Of a DNA stretch of 64,000 nucleotides, positions 16,762-24,601 are shown piece by piece. Location of the stretch: NCBI RefSeq assembly GCF_025369935.1, contig NZ_CP104467.1, forward strand, positions 6,269,001-6,333,000. The letters run 5' to 3'. The notes under the pieces are model-generated. The model was not told where the DNA came from. It searched no databases and saw nothing but the letters and a program-made list of their open reading frames with translations. The DNA comes from Paenibacillus andongensis (lineage in GTDB: Bacteria > Bacillota > Bacilli > Paenibacillales > NBRC-103111). Positions within the stretch are counted from its first letter, which is position 1; every line of letters starts with the position of its first letter. The position numbers and the translations under genes were made by a program.

Positions 16762-16832
16762 CGATTTTTGGATAGTGTCAGAAGGAAAGATACTACCTTG
16801 TTATTATAATGACAAAATAATATTATTGTCAC

Positions 16833-16860
16833 TTGATTTTTGTTTCACAACTGTTATAAT
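16833..16860 (+). promoter_or_regulatory. Promoter of the SDR gene
   Basis: TTGATT (16833-16838), a 16-nt spacer and TATAAT (16855-16860), about 65 bp before the ATG of the SDR gene. Confidence 0.6.
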
Positions 16861-16924
16861 CAAATCCATATCAACCAAGTTTGAATCAACGGATCTGTAT
16901 GAACCATTTTGAGGAGGAACGACT

Positions 16925-17668
16925 ATGGAGAAGAAACTAGAAGGTAAAGTAGCGATAGTCACCGGAGCGTCTAGAGGAATAGGACGTGAGATCGCAGAGG
17001 AGTTGGCTCGAAACGGAGTCAAAGTTGTTGTAAACTATGCCAGCAATCCAGCGAAAGCTGCGGAGGTCGTTCATGGGATTGAACAAAATGGTGGAATAGC
17101 AACAGCCATTCAAGCTGATATTAGCCTCGTAGCGGACATTGAGCTCATGTTCCAGAAAACGATTGAAGCCTATGGCAAGGTCGATATTTTGGTCAATAAC
17201 GCAGGACTAATGATCACTAAGCCTATAGCTAGTATCACCGAAGAAGATTTCGACAAGCAGTTTAATGTCAATGTCAAAGGCACCTTTTTTGCTTGCCAAC
17301 AAGCCGCCAAATACTTAAGTCATAATGGCCGAATCATAAACTTCTCAACATCTGTCATCGGTAGTATGTTCCCGACCTACAGCGTTTATGCCGCTACCAA
17401 AGGAGCTGTAGAACAATTCACTCGCCAACTTGCAAAGGAATTTGGTCCAAAAGGCATTACGATTAATGCTGTCGCCCCAGGTCCGGTTAACACGGAACTC
17501 TTCACTGTGGGAAAAACAGAGGAGCAAATTGACGGTTTGCGTAAATTGAACGCTTTTGGTCGAATCGGTGAGCCTGACGATATTGCGAGTGTTGTCTTAT
17601 TTTTGGCAAGCGAAGAATCCCAATGGATTACGGGACAAACCATCCGTGTCAATGGCGGGTTTATCTAA
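16925..17668 (+). CDS. Short-chain dehydrogenase/reductase (classical SDR)
   Basis: 247 aa, the normal length for classical SDR enzymes. The Rossmann motif TGASRGIG is at about residues 14-21, NNAG follows in the middle, the catalytic Ser is in NFSTSVIGS, and Tyr/Lys appear in YAATKGA. The C-terminus LASEESQWITGQTIRVNGGFI is typical of FabG-like reductases. GAGGAGG lies before the ATG. It stands alone, divergent from the mannan regulator and closed by a terminator. It is an NAD(P)H-dependent oxidoreductase of unknown substrate. Confidence 0.92.
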   Translation: MEKKLEGKVAIVTGASRGIGREIAEELARNGVKVVVNYASNPAKAAEVVHGIEQNGGIATAIQADISLVADIELMFQKTIEAYGKVDILVNNAGLMITKPIASITEEDFDKQFNVNVKGTFFACQQAAKYLSHNGRIINFSTSVIGSMFPTYSVYAATKGAVEQFTRQLAKEFGPKGITINAVAPGPVNTELFTVGKTEEQIDGLRKLNAFGRIGEPDDIASVVLFLASEESQWITGQTIRVNGGFI

Positions 17669-17682
17669 GAGGGAGTTAATAC

Positions 17683-17705
17683 AAAAAAGGGGCACAATGT
17701 GCCCC
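17683..17705 (-). terminator. Terminator of the nikR-CopCD operon
   Basis: GGGGCAC-att-GTGCCCC followed by TTTTTTGT on the minus strand, 20 bp after the last small gene. Confidence 0.8.
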
Positions 17706-17725
17706 TCCTCCTACACAAGCCCTCC

Positions 17726-17911
17726 CTATTGAATGGCTTGTTTAATACGCTGTAAAGCCTCGATTAGATCATCAATCTCATTTTCATTTAAACGAATGGT
17801 TACATAATTAGGCGAGATGCCGCCATCATTGATCTCCAGCAATGCCGTCTCATCCTGATCATCAAATTTGACCGATAAATGTTCTTTGTCAAGCACTTGA
17901 ATCCATGCCAT
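17726..17911 (-). CDS. Small conserved-looking protein of unknown function
   Basis: A 61-aa acidic protein (MAWIQVLDKEHLSVKF...LIEALQRIKQAIQ) with a predicted beta-rich N-terminal half and a C-terminal helix. The ATG at 17911 has GGTGG 5 nt upstream; a GTG three codons earlier is an alternative. It is 40 bp downstream of the CopC/CopD gene and before the shared terminator, so it is probably the last gene of that operon. No domain is recognised. Confidence 0.65.
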   Translation of the reverse strand: MAWIQVLDKEHLSVKFDDQDETALLEINDGGISPNYVTIRLNENEIDDLIEALQRIKQAIQ

Positions 17912-17951
17912 TATCGCCACCCACTTTCAGCACTCATATATTCAAACCATT

Positions 17952-19604
17952 TTAATACACCATAAATTGCTTGTTGTACACCGTTTCATTATCATCCGCG
18001 TCCATGACACGCATCTCTAACTCCCAATTGCCGCGGAACGGCAGGTAAGCGCCCTGCGCCTTGTAGCTGAATTTCACAAAGCCGTAAGATTCTTCTTTTG
18101 TGTTATCCTCATACATGGTTACTGGCACAGAAATTGGCGCCATTTCTTTATCGTCTAAATAATGAAGCAGCATGAGCACTTGCTTCGGTTTCCCTGCTTT
18201 TTCTGGCAGCCATACTTTTGCTACGAAAGAATTGGTGCCCTGGATTTTCGGCGTAATGTCAGCAGATACGTGGACCTTCTCGCCCATCTGATGCCACTCA
18301 AGCGGCTCATTGACAGGAATTGGCGCCATGTATGTGATGAGCCCTACCAGCAGCACGATAATCACCATAAAGGTAAGATCAACCTTTATCCAGACAATCG
18401 ATTGTTTCGCCTTTTGTTTGCGCAAATTGAGGCGAATAATGAATCCAATGAGTACCACAAGTGCTACGGCACCAATTTTCACAAGCATCAATATTCCCCA
18501 CGACGTGTAAAGCAAGTAACGTAAGTTTGGCAGGAATAACAAGACAGATAAAGATCCGGACAGGGTAAGCACAAGAATGGAGATCAAAGCCATTTTCGAA
18601 AATTGCTGCATATAGGAACTGACATCATCACTTTTTTGACGCCATTTCGCATAGAGCAGCACTAAGCCCCCAACCCAACATGCCGCGCCGACCAGGTGAA
18701 TAAAATCCAGCCCGATTGTTGCCCATATAGGAGTGAAGGATGCCGCATGACCGCTAAAGCTTTTCACCCCTAGGAAACACAAAGGCCATAATAAATCTAG
18801 CCACTTTGCCCTACCTACAAGTACAAATCCAAGGAAGGATAGGACTAGCATAAGTGCCCAGGAAATACCGATTGTAGTTGCACTAAATAATTTCCATATC
18901 TCTTCCACTCCACCGCCACCAAGAAGTGCTTCGATATGTGTGAAAACGAGCAGCAATAAGGCCACTAATTGTGCACGCTGGAGATTGAGCGTCCAAGCCG
19001 AAAGTGATTTCTGTGTCTCTGCTCCTCTAGCTCCCAACAACCTTAACCAGATTACCCAACCAGTCAACGCCAAAATCATCAAATACCAAAGTCCGCGAGA
19101 CGCATATTGCAGGATATCTTTCGTTGTTAACTGACCCGTTCCATGATTGTGCCCACCGTATACGGAAGGCAGATCGAGAGCTTCTTCTTGCGGTGGATTG
19201 CCAATCGTTATCGGATAACTGCCTGCTACAGGATGACCGTCAGCGGAAATGACGTGATAGCTGATCAAATAAAAGCCCTCTGTTAATTTCGGCAGATCAA
19301 GAAGTAATCCTGTCTGCTCTTTGTTCATATAAGCTTTATTCCTTGTAATTTCGTCACCGTTATGATCCAATACTTTAATATAAAAAAGTCCTGCATCTAA
19401 CTGTTCATTAAAGGTAACGGCAACTTGAGGCGGTGAACTTTCAAGTTTGGTGCCCGCTTCAGGTTGGGCCTCCACTAATGACGCATGAGCAGAAGCTGTC
19501 TGAGGAACAGCAACCGCGCTCAAGAAAATGAAGGCGAACATGCAAATCAACAATGAAGGCATGATCACAAAACGTTTGAACGTATAACGTAAAGATCTTT
19601 GCAT
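17952..19604 (-). CDS. CopC-CopD fusion protein (YcnJ-like metal transport membrane protein)
   Basis: 550 aa. A signal peptide is followed by a CopC-type beta-domain starting at the mature His (HASLVEAQPEAGTKLESSPP, about residues 39-135). Then come about eight membrane segments of the CopD type (about 165-410) and an extracellular beta-rich tail (about 430-550). YcnJ-like CopCD proteins are linked to copper uptake. Here the gene follows nikR and DUF2203 with only 11 bp to the latter, so it may respond to nickel as well, or may carry nickel; this is inference. GAGGAAC precedes the ATG. A YcnI homologue, the usual partner of YcnJ, lies 30 kb away at 49852. Confidence 0.88.
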   Translation of the reverse strand: MQRSLRYTFKRFVIMPSLLICMFAFIFLSAVAVPQTASAHASLVEAQPEAGTKLESSPPQVAVTFNEQLDAGLFYIKVLDHNGDEITRNKAYMNKEQTGLLLDLPKLTEGFYLISYHVISADGHPVAGSYPITIGNPPQEEALDLPSVYGGHNHGTGQLTTKDILQYASRGLWYLMILALTGWVIWLRLLGARGAETQKSLSAWTLNLQRAQLVALLLLVFTHIEALLGGGGVEEIWKLFSATTIGISWALMLVLSFLGFVLVGRAKWLDLLWPLCFLGVKSFSGHAASFTPIWATIGLDFIHLVGAACWVGGLVLLYAKWRQKSDDVSSYMQQFSKMALISILVLTLSGSLSVLLFLPNLRYLLYTSWGILMLVKIGAVALVVLIGFIIRLNLRKQKAKQSIVWIKVDLTFMVIIVLLVGLITYMAPIPVNEPLEWHQMGEKVHVSADITPKIQGTNSFVAKVWLPEKAGKPKQVLMLLHYLDDKEMAPISVPVTMYEDNTKEESYGFVKFSYKAQGAYLPFRGNWELEMRVMDADDNETVYNKQFMVY

Positions 19605-19615
19605 CGTAAGTTCCT

Positions 19616-20020
19616 CTATTCCGAAATCGGCTTACGTCCAGCAAATCCATCCTGTTTGCCGTGGTAATAACGAATTCTATCCTCTCCCTGTTTCCAACAA
19701 AGCAATACTTCTTGTCCTTCCATCAACGCGGGAAAATCGACAAGACCAGTTTCTATATCCTTGAGTTCAATACCCGTATTCTGAAAATTATGAATAAGCC
19801 CGCGCGCTTCGATTTGAAGGAATTCCAGCTCTGCTTCCAAGACAAAAAAAGGGTCTTTCTCAGCGCCTGGTTTCTCTGCATGCTCGTTCTTCTTTATACG
19901 GAGCTCTGCATATTTTTCCTCAAAATTGTGCTTCAATGCTTGCATTTTCTTCAATTCCTGATCAACAAACGGCAGCATTTCATTTGCCTCTTCTAAACTG
20001 AACCACTTTTTAACCGACAT
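19616..20020 (-). CDS. DUF2203 family protein
   Basis: 134 aa from the ATG at 20020, which has GGAGGTG 4 nt upstream; the longer frame lacks a site. The N-terminus KKWFSLEEANEMLPFVDQEL and the pattern QIEARGLIHNFQNTGIELKDIETGLVDFPA...GEDRIRYYHG match DUF2203, a small helical family of unknown biochemical role that ends with a Trp/His-rich segment. It lies between nikR and the CopC/CopD gene with short gaps, so it is probably part of a metal-related operon. Confidence 0.8.
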   Translation of the reverse strand: MSVKKWFSLEEANEMLPFVDQELKKMQALKHNFEEKYAELRIKKNEHAEKPGAEKDPFFVLEAELEFLQIEARGLIHNFQNTGIELKDIETGLVDFPALMEGQEVLLCWKQGEDRIRYYHGKQDGFAGRKPISE

Positions 20021-20071
20021 ATCGCACCTCCGTGCCCTAATTTTAACAAAAAAAAATGACAACTACGAATT

Positions 20072-20527
20072 CTACAAATGAGAATGAGGATGCTCATGCG
20101 AGTGCCCATGCTCGTCCACATGCGTAACAGACAGCTCCGCGTATCCTACACCTTTGAGGACTTGAATCCGCTGTTGAAGCTCTCTGAGTTTCTGAACCTT
20201 ACCGCGAACAACTAATATCTCCAAGCATTGCTGATGGTTTAAATGGATATGCATCGTTGAAATTATCGCTTGGTGATAATCATGTTGAAGATCCATCAAG
20301 GTAATCGGCAAATCACGAATATGATGGTCATATACCATCACGATCGTTCCGGCTACGGTTTCGTCCGGCTGCATGCTGCTAGACGTTAACAGCGCTTTGC
20401 GCGCAAGATCACGTATGGCTTCAGAGCGATTATCATAACCCTGTAAGGCAATGAGCCGGTCATATTGTTCTATGAGAGATTGCGGCATGGAGATACCGAA
20501 GCGCACAAGATTTTCTTTCTCAGACAT
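20072..20527 (-). CDS. nikR: Nickel-responsive regulator NikR
   Basis: 151 aa. An N-terminal ribbon-helix-helix DNA-binding domain (LVRFGISMPQSLIEQYDRL...NRSEAIRDLARKAL) precedes a C-terminal ACT-like nickel domain. The four ligands of the E. coli high-affinity site all align: H82, H93, H95 and C101, in STMHIHLNHQQCLEI. The C-terminus is His-rich (HGHSHEHPHSHL), an addition that could bind more metal. ATG 20527 is chosen (AAAAGGAG 8 nt upstream). It heads a minus-strand operon. A candidate operator with NikR geometry lies before the NiCoT gene at 48129-48156. Confidence 0.93.
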   Translation of the reverse strand: MSEKENLVRFGISMPQSLIEQYDRLIALQGYDNRSEAIRDLARKALLTSSSMQPDETVAGTIVMVYDHHIRDLPITLMDLQHDYHQAIISTMHIHLNHQQCLEILVVRGKVQKLRELQQRIQVLKGVGYAELSVTHVDEHGHSHEHPHSHL

Positions 20528-20605
20528 CCGCCCCACTCCTTTTCGTTTAACATTTCCTATACCCTTACTCTAGCAGAAAGCAGCTCTGTCGCAAACCTTA
20601 CCCAG

Positions 20606-20617
20606 TGCGAATTCGCA
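20606..20617. promoter_or_regulatory. Palindromic divergent promoter region between nikR and the PhzF gene
   Basis: TGCGAATTCGCA is a perfect 12-bp palindrome, enclosed by wider inverted arms CCTTACC / GGTAAGG (about 20597-20639). It lies in the shared upstream region of two divergent genes. It does not have the 28-bp geometry of a NikR site. Confidence 0.4.
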
Positions 20618-20677
20618 AATTAAACACAATATGGTAAGGTGTATTCATCTATAAATTCTTTCATAGGAGTGGGGATT

Positions 20678-21565
20678 ATGTCTAAACAGCCATTATCATT
20701 TTCGATCGTTGATGTATTTGCCGAGCATAAATATGAAGGCAATCAGCTCGCCGTTTTCCGGCATGCTGCCCACCTATCCACAGAGGAAATGCTTGCCATT
20801 ACGCGCGAGATGAACTTCTCCGAAACAACGTTCATCCTGTCTGAAGAGCCTGTGAATGGCGGATATGATGTGCGTATCTTCACCCCGAAAGAAGAGGTAG
20901 AGTTCGCAGGTCATCCGACTTTGGGAACAGCCTACATCATTCAAAAAGATATCGTAGGACACCCTGTCCAGCAAATTGTGCTTAACTTAAAAATCGGTCA
21001 AATACCGGTCACTTTTGATGAGAAAAACCCCGGCATGGCTTGGATGCAGCAGAAGCCTCCGATATTTGGAGAGATTATCGATCTAGATACGATCGCAGCT
21101 GTTTTAGGAATTCCAGCATCGTCCATTGACCCGCGGTATCCCATTCAAGAGGTTTCTACTGGGCTGCCAGCCCTTATTGTCCCTCTAAAAAGCTTGAAAG
21201 ACGTTCAGCGCTGTAAGGTAAATCGTGATCTATATTTCCAACTCATTGAGCCGCTTTCAGCGAAAATGATATTAGTCTTTTGTCCAGAGACTTGTCAGGC
21301 AGGTAACACTTTAAATGCAAGGGTGTTCGGTGACTATTATGGTGCACCCGAAGATCCGGCTACCGGTAGCGCCAATGGCGATTTGGCCGGTTACTTGGTG
21401 AAGTATCGCTATTTTGGCAATGAATCCATCGATATCAGCGTTGAGCAAGGCTTCGAAATCATGCGTCCTTCCATTCTGTATCATCGAGCATCTCAGAAGG
21501 AAGACCACATTTCTATTCAAATCGGCGGGAAAACGATATACACAGCAAAAGGCGAGTGGGTATAA
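20678..21565 (+). CDS. PhzF family isomerase/epimerase
   Basis: 295 aa of the diaminopimelate-epimerase-like PhzF fold. Family blocks: FSIVDVFAEHKYEGNQLAVF at the N-terminus, the catalytic Glu in MNFSETTFI, VEFAGHPTLGTAYII, and the C-terminal half-site YGAPEDPATGSANGDLAGYL. The ATG at 20678 has AGGAGTGGGG upstream. These proteins isomerise small ring or chain metabolites; there are no phenazine genes here, so its substrate is unknown. It is a single-gene unit ending in a strong terminator, divergent from nikR. Confidence 0.92.
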   Translation: MSKQPLSFSIVDVFAEHKYEGNQLAVFRHAAHLSTEEMLAITREMNFSETTFILSEEPVNGGYDVRIFTPKEEVEFAGHPTLGTAYIIQKDIVGHPVQQIVLNLKIGQIPVTFDEKNPGMAWMQQKPPIFGEIIDLDTIAAVLGIPASSIDPRYPIQEVSTGLPALIVPLKSLKDVQRCKVNRDLYFQLIEPLSAKMILVFCPETCQAGNTLNARVFGDYYGAPEDPATGSANGDLAGYLVKYRYFGNESIDISVEQGFEIMRPSILYHRASQKEDHISIQIGGKTIYTAKGEWV

Positions 21566-21574
21566 GCAAAATTA

Positions 21575-21610
21575 AAATGCCGGATCCTGTTGAACAGGAC
21601 CCGGCATTTT
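21575..21610. terminator. Bidirectional terminator between the PhzF and DoxX genes
   Basis: 10-bp arms AAAATGCCGG / CCGGCATTTT with an inner TCCTGTT/AACAGGA stem, in a convergent gap. Confidence 0.88.
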
Positions 21611-21621
21611 GCTTGTTATTT

Positions 21622-21960
21622 TCATTTTATAAACAAGACAACCAACGTAAGGATAACTAAAATAATGGGCATGCCTATTTTAGATACAGGATCCTTAATT
21701 CGTAGATGCGTTATGACGGCTCCAACCATAATAACGGCCACTAGCAATCCGCCGTATGCAACAAGACTGTTGTTCCAAATTCCTGCAACCAGTAGTGCAG
21801 CACCGGCAATTTCGAGTAAACCAGTTATGACCCTAAACCACTGAGGCATCCCGTAACGCGTGAATTCATCCACCATTTGTTTCGAACCGAACTTCGAGGC
21901 TCCAAACATCAAAAATCCAACTGCTAAAATGATTTGAATAATAATAGCTACCGTATTCAT
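21622..21960 (-). CDS. DoxX family membrane protein
   Basis: 112 aa with four hydrophobic segments and the DoxX-like N-terminus (IIIQIILAVGFLMFGASKF). DoxX-family proteins in Bacillales are often controlled by MarR-type redox or quinone sensors. The upstream region shares a motif with the promoter region of the adjacent MarR gene, supporting that link here. Its physiological role is not established from the sequence. Confidence 0.85.
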   Translation of the reverse strand: MNTVAIIIQIILAVGFLMFGASKFGSKQMVDEFTRYGMPQWFRVITGLLEIAGAALLVAGIWNNSLVAYGGLLVAVIMVGAVITHLRIKDPVSKIGMPIILVILTLVVLFIK

Positions 21961-22030
21961 CTAACTCTCCCCATTTCCTCTAATCATATATATTATATAA
22001 TTAGATATCCTAATATTATTATAATATACA

Positions 22031-22056
22031 CTAACATTAGGATATTTATTTGTCAA
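22031..22056 (-). promoter_or_regulatory. Candidate MarR operator at the DoxX promoter
   Basis: CTAACATTAGG (22031-22041) contains the inverted pair CTAA/TTAG and lies beside a TTGACA -35 box on the minus strand (22051-22056). A wider inverted repeat ATATCCTAAT / ATTAGGATAT also spans the region. The same arrangement recurs at 22656-22682. Confidence 0.5.
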
Positions 22057-22080
22057 CCATTTTTAAAAGACATCTAAATG

Positions 22081-22112
22081 AAAAAAGCTATCCAGTAACG
22101 ACTGGATAACTT
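22081..22112 (-). terminator. Terminator of the MarR gene
   Basis: On the minus strand TATCCAGT-cgtt-ACTGGATA is followed by GCTTTTTT. Confidence 0.82.
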
Positions 22113-22130
22113 GAACTTGATTGTATTCAC

Positions 22131-22589
22131 TTATCTATCCTTACTGAGTTCCTGTGCTCCAAACCCCAGTTTCTTAAATAGATCGATCATCTGAAGTTTA
22201 TCCTCATTGCTTATGAAGGAGAAATTCTCAGATATAACGGCTACATGTTTCGGGAAAATCTCGTTAAATAAGGTTTCCCCCTTCTCCGTAAGGGCGACAT
22301 TGGAGGTTCTTCTATCGGTAGGACTGGATTGTCGTTTTACATAATCTTTCTGTTCAAGCTTATCTACTACATAGGTAATACTTCCACTTGGAATACTAAA
22401 TATTTCACTAATCCTTTGAATAGGATGAGGTCCTTTGTTATAGAGGAGCTCTAGAATCATAAAATGGTCAGGACTGATTCCATGACTTTCGATATCACGT
22501 TTGGTATTATCTGTTATAGCTTTAGTAGCTCTAGCCCAGATTCGGAATAATCTTAAATCAAGCTGGCTTTGTTCGTCTCCCTGGTACAT
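22131..22589 (-). CDS. MarR family transcriptional regulator
   Basis: 152 aa with a MarR winged helix: ILELLYNKGPHPIQRISEIFSIPSGSITYVVDKL, then the wing SPTDRRTSNVAL. A pattern of regulator plus DoxX with a shared motif suggests it senses an oxidant, quinone or phenolic compound, as MhqR/YodB-type systems do in Bacillus (inference). Its own promoter region carries the CTAAC-TTAGG motif, consistent with autoregulation. It is a single gene with its own terminator. Confidence 0.9.
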   Translation of the reverse strand: MYQGDEQSQLDLRLFRIWARATKAITDNTKRDIESHGISPDHFMILELLYNKGPHPIQRISEIFSIPSGSITYVVDKLEQKDYVKRQSSPTDRRTSNVALTEKGETLFNEIFPKHVAVISENFSFISNEDKLQMIDLFKKLGFGAQELSKDR

Positions 22590-22655
22590 GATCGTTCCTC
22601 CTTTGGTGTAAATCCTTTCTTAATCTTCGCTGCATCGAGTTGTCATAGTACTATG

Positions 22656-22682
22656 CTAACTTTAGGGTAAATTGTTTGTCAA
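22656..22682 (-). promoter_or_regulatory. Candidate autoregulatory operator of the MarR gene
   Basis: CTAACTTTAGGGTA lies 21 bp before TGTCAA (TTGACA -35 on the minus strand), the same layout as upstream of the DoxX gene. Confidence 0.5.
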
Positions 22683-22742
22683 GTCTTCGTATTTATAGAA
22701 AAAAATAAACCCCTATGCAGGAGTTCATTAGCCCAAGCCTAT

Positions 22743-24371
22743 CTATTTGGGATTTAAAGGTAAAATAAGCTCAACCGTTGTTCCTATACCGATCTGACTC
22801 ATAATTTGAAGACTTCCGTGATGTGCTTCAATGATTTTTTGGCTCACCATTAATCCTAATCCAGTCCCTTTTTCTTTTGTTGTATAAAAGGGTTCTCCTA
22901 ACATCCCTATTCGTTCTTCAGGAATTCCACATCCCTGATCAATAAATCGAATAACGATTTTATTGTCATCTAACCTCATCATAATTTCGATAATACCGCC
23001 TTCGGTCATCGCTTCAATCGCATTTTTAAGAATATTAATAAAGACCTGTTTTAATTGATTTTCTTCACAATTGATTAACGGTATGTCTGGATCAAACGTC
23101 GTATGAATTTGCACATCACTAAGAATGGCTTGTGTGTCAAGCAGCGAGATCACATCATGCAGAATTTTGCGAAGATCCTTCATCTCAAAACACACGACCT
23201 GCGGCTTGGCAATAACCAAAAACTCGCTCACGATATAATTAATTCGGTCTAACTCCGTCAACATAATTTGAAAATACTCATTATAATTATCCATCCTGGT
23301 TTGTAATAATTGGACAAATCCTCTAAGAGAGGTTAATGGATTTCGAATCTCGTGAGCAACTCCGGCGGCTAGCTGCCCCACGACCGATAGCTTTTCTGAT
23401 TTAATCAGAAGCTCATCCGTCCTTTTACGTTCGGTTATGTCTTTTGCAATACCATAAACCCCATCGATCTTATCATTTATAATAATTGGAACCGTCTTTA
23501 AATTTAATTCGACACTATAGCCTCGTTTATTAATAATGGCGACTTCGATATTGTTTGATTCACCTTTTGTAGACGCTTCAAACAGCTTTCTTGCTTTAAG
23601 GTGATCTTCGCCTACCAATAAACGACAAAAGCTCTGAAGCAGCAGCTCTTCCTGCTGATAACCCGTAATCCTTTCGGTAGCTTGATTTATATGAAGTACT
23701 CGTCCATTTAGATCTAATTCAAATATAGCATCGGGGTTATTTTCAACAAGGGACTTATAACTCTGTTCTCTCTCTTCCAGCATACGCCTGGCTCGTTTAC
23801 GCTCAGTGATATCCCTACATATAAGCTGAACTGCCGGTTTACCTAAGTAGATACAAGGTACCGCTCTGACTTCAACATCAATAACTTGGCGATCAACACG
23901 AAGAAATTTCTGCTCGATGGGAGCAGATGGCACCTTCTCCTCTTCGATCATCCTAATTCGTTCTTTCGCAATATCGAAATAATCGGGATGCACGAAATTC
24001 ATTATAGGATAATCAATAAGTTCCTCTGAGCTAGCTGCGCCAAATATTTCGGCACCGGCTGGATTGATATAAACTATTTTTCCTTTACTGTGAACAACTA
24101 ACGGTTCTGGTGAGTATTCTACAAGTAGTCGGTACCGTTCCTCGCTTTCTGTAAGGGCTTTCTTCAAACGTTTTACCCACCAATATAGAATGAATGCCGT
24201 AAGTAATACATAAAATAGACCCTTAGTTGAATGAATAGTTATTGCCCCTGATAAGTTAAGAATATCCATAACTCTATCAGACAGGATAATCCAGAGACTT
24301 CCTACAAGCATATAGACCAAAGAGATTTTAAAAGGAGTTCTGAGATTTAGTGCCTTTGACCAATTATGCAT
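22743..24371 (-). CDS. PAS-domain sensor histidine kinase
   Basis: 542 aa. Two membrane segments (about 15-65) with a short outside loop are followed by two PAS domains (about 75-195 and 200-315, each ending in a DITERKR signature). A HisKA domain contains the phosphoacceptor His in AAGVAHEIRNPLTSLRGF, and the HATPase_c domain has the N, G1 and G2 boxes (NILKNAIEAM, DQGCGIPEE, GTGLGLMVSQKII). The layout resembles sporulation kinases and YkrQ/KinE-like orphan kinases. No response regulator is adjacent, which supports an orphan phosphorelay kinase. The signal is unknown. Confidence 0.9.
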   Translation of the reverse strand: MHNWSKALNLRTPFKISLVYMLVGSLWIILSDRVMDILNLSGAITIHSTKGLFYVLLTAFILYWWVKRLKKALTESEERYRLLVEYSPEPLVVHSKGKIVYINPAGAEIFGAASSEELIDYPIMNFVHPDYFDIAKERIRMIEEEKVPSAPIEQKFLRVDRQVIDVEVRAVPCIYLGKPAVQLICRDITERKRARRMLEEREQSYKSLVENNPDAIFELDLNGRVLHINQATERITGYQQEELLLQSFCRLLVGEDHLKARKLFEASTKGESNNIEVAIINKRGYSVELNLKTVPIIINDKIDGVYGIAKDITERKRTDELLIKSEKLSVVGQLAAGVAHEIRNPLTSLRGFVQLLQTRMDNYNEYFQIMLTELDRINYIVSEFLVIAKPQVVCFEMKDLRKILHDVISLLDTQAILSDVQIHTTFDPDIPLINCEENQLKQVFINILKNAIEAMTEGGIIEIMMRLDDNKIVIRFIDQGCGIPEERIGMLGEPFYTTKEKGTGLGLMVSQKIIEAHHGSLQIMSQIGIGTTVELILPLNPK

Positions 24372-24524
24372 ATCGTTCTTCCTTAACCTTCCTTTTTCAC
24401 TCTAACTGAACGCACTGGATAATTAACTAGCCGTTATTATACATAGACACTTCTGATTATAACATTTTTTTTTTGAAATAATTATCGGTTTTTTATTCCA
24501 CATAAAACAAGACCCCTAGCAAAC

Positions 24525-24556
24525 AAAAAAGGAGCCGCCAATGAGCAACTCCTCCA
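24525..24556 (-). terminator. Probable terminator of the M56 gene
   Basis: On the minus strand GGAG...CTCC (an imperfect stem) is followed by TTTTTTG, 45 bp after the stop codon. Confidence 0.45.
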
Positions 24557-24601
24557 CTTAACCATTATTTAGATTTGGTCGATCTCTTGTATTTCGAACG
24601 T

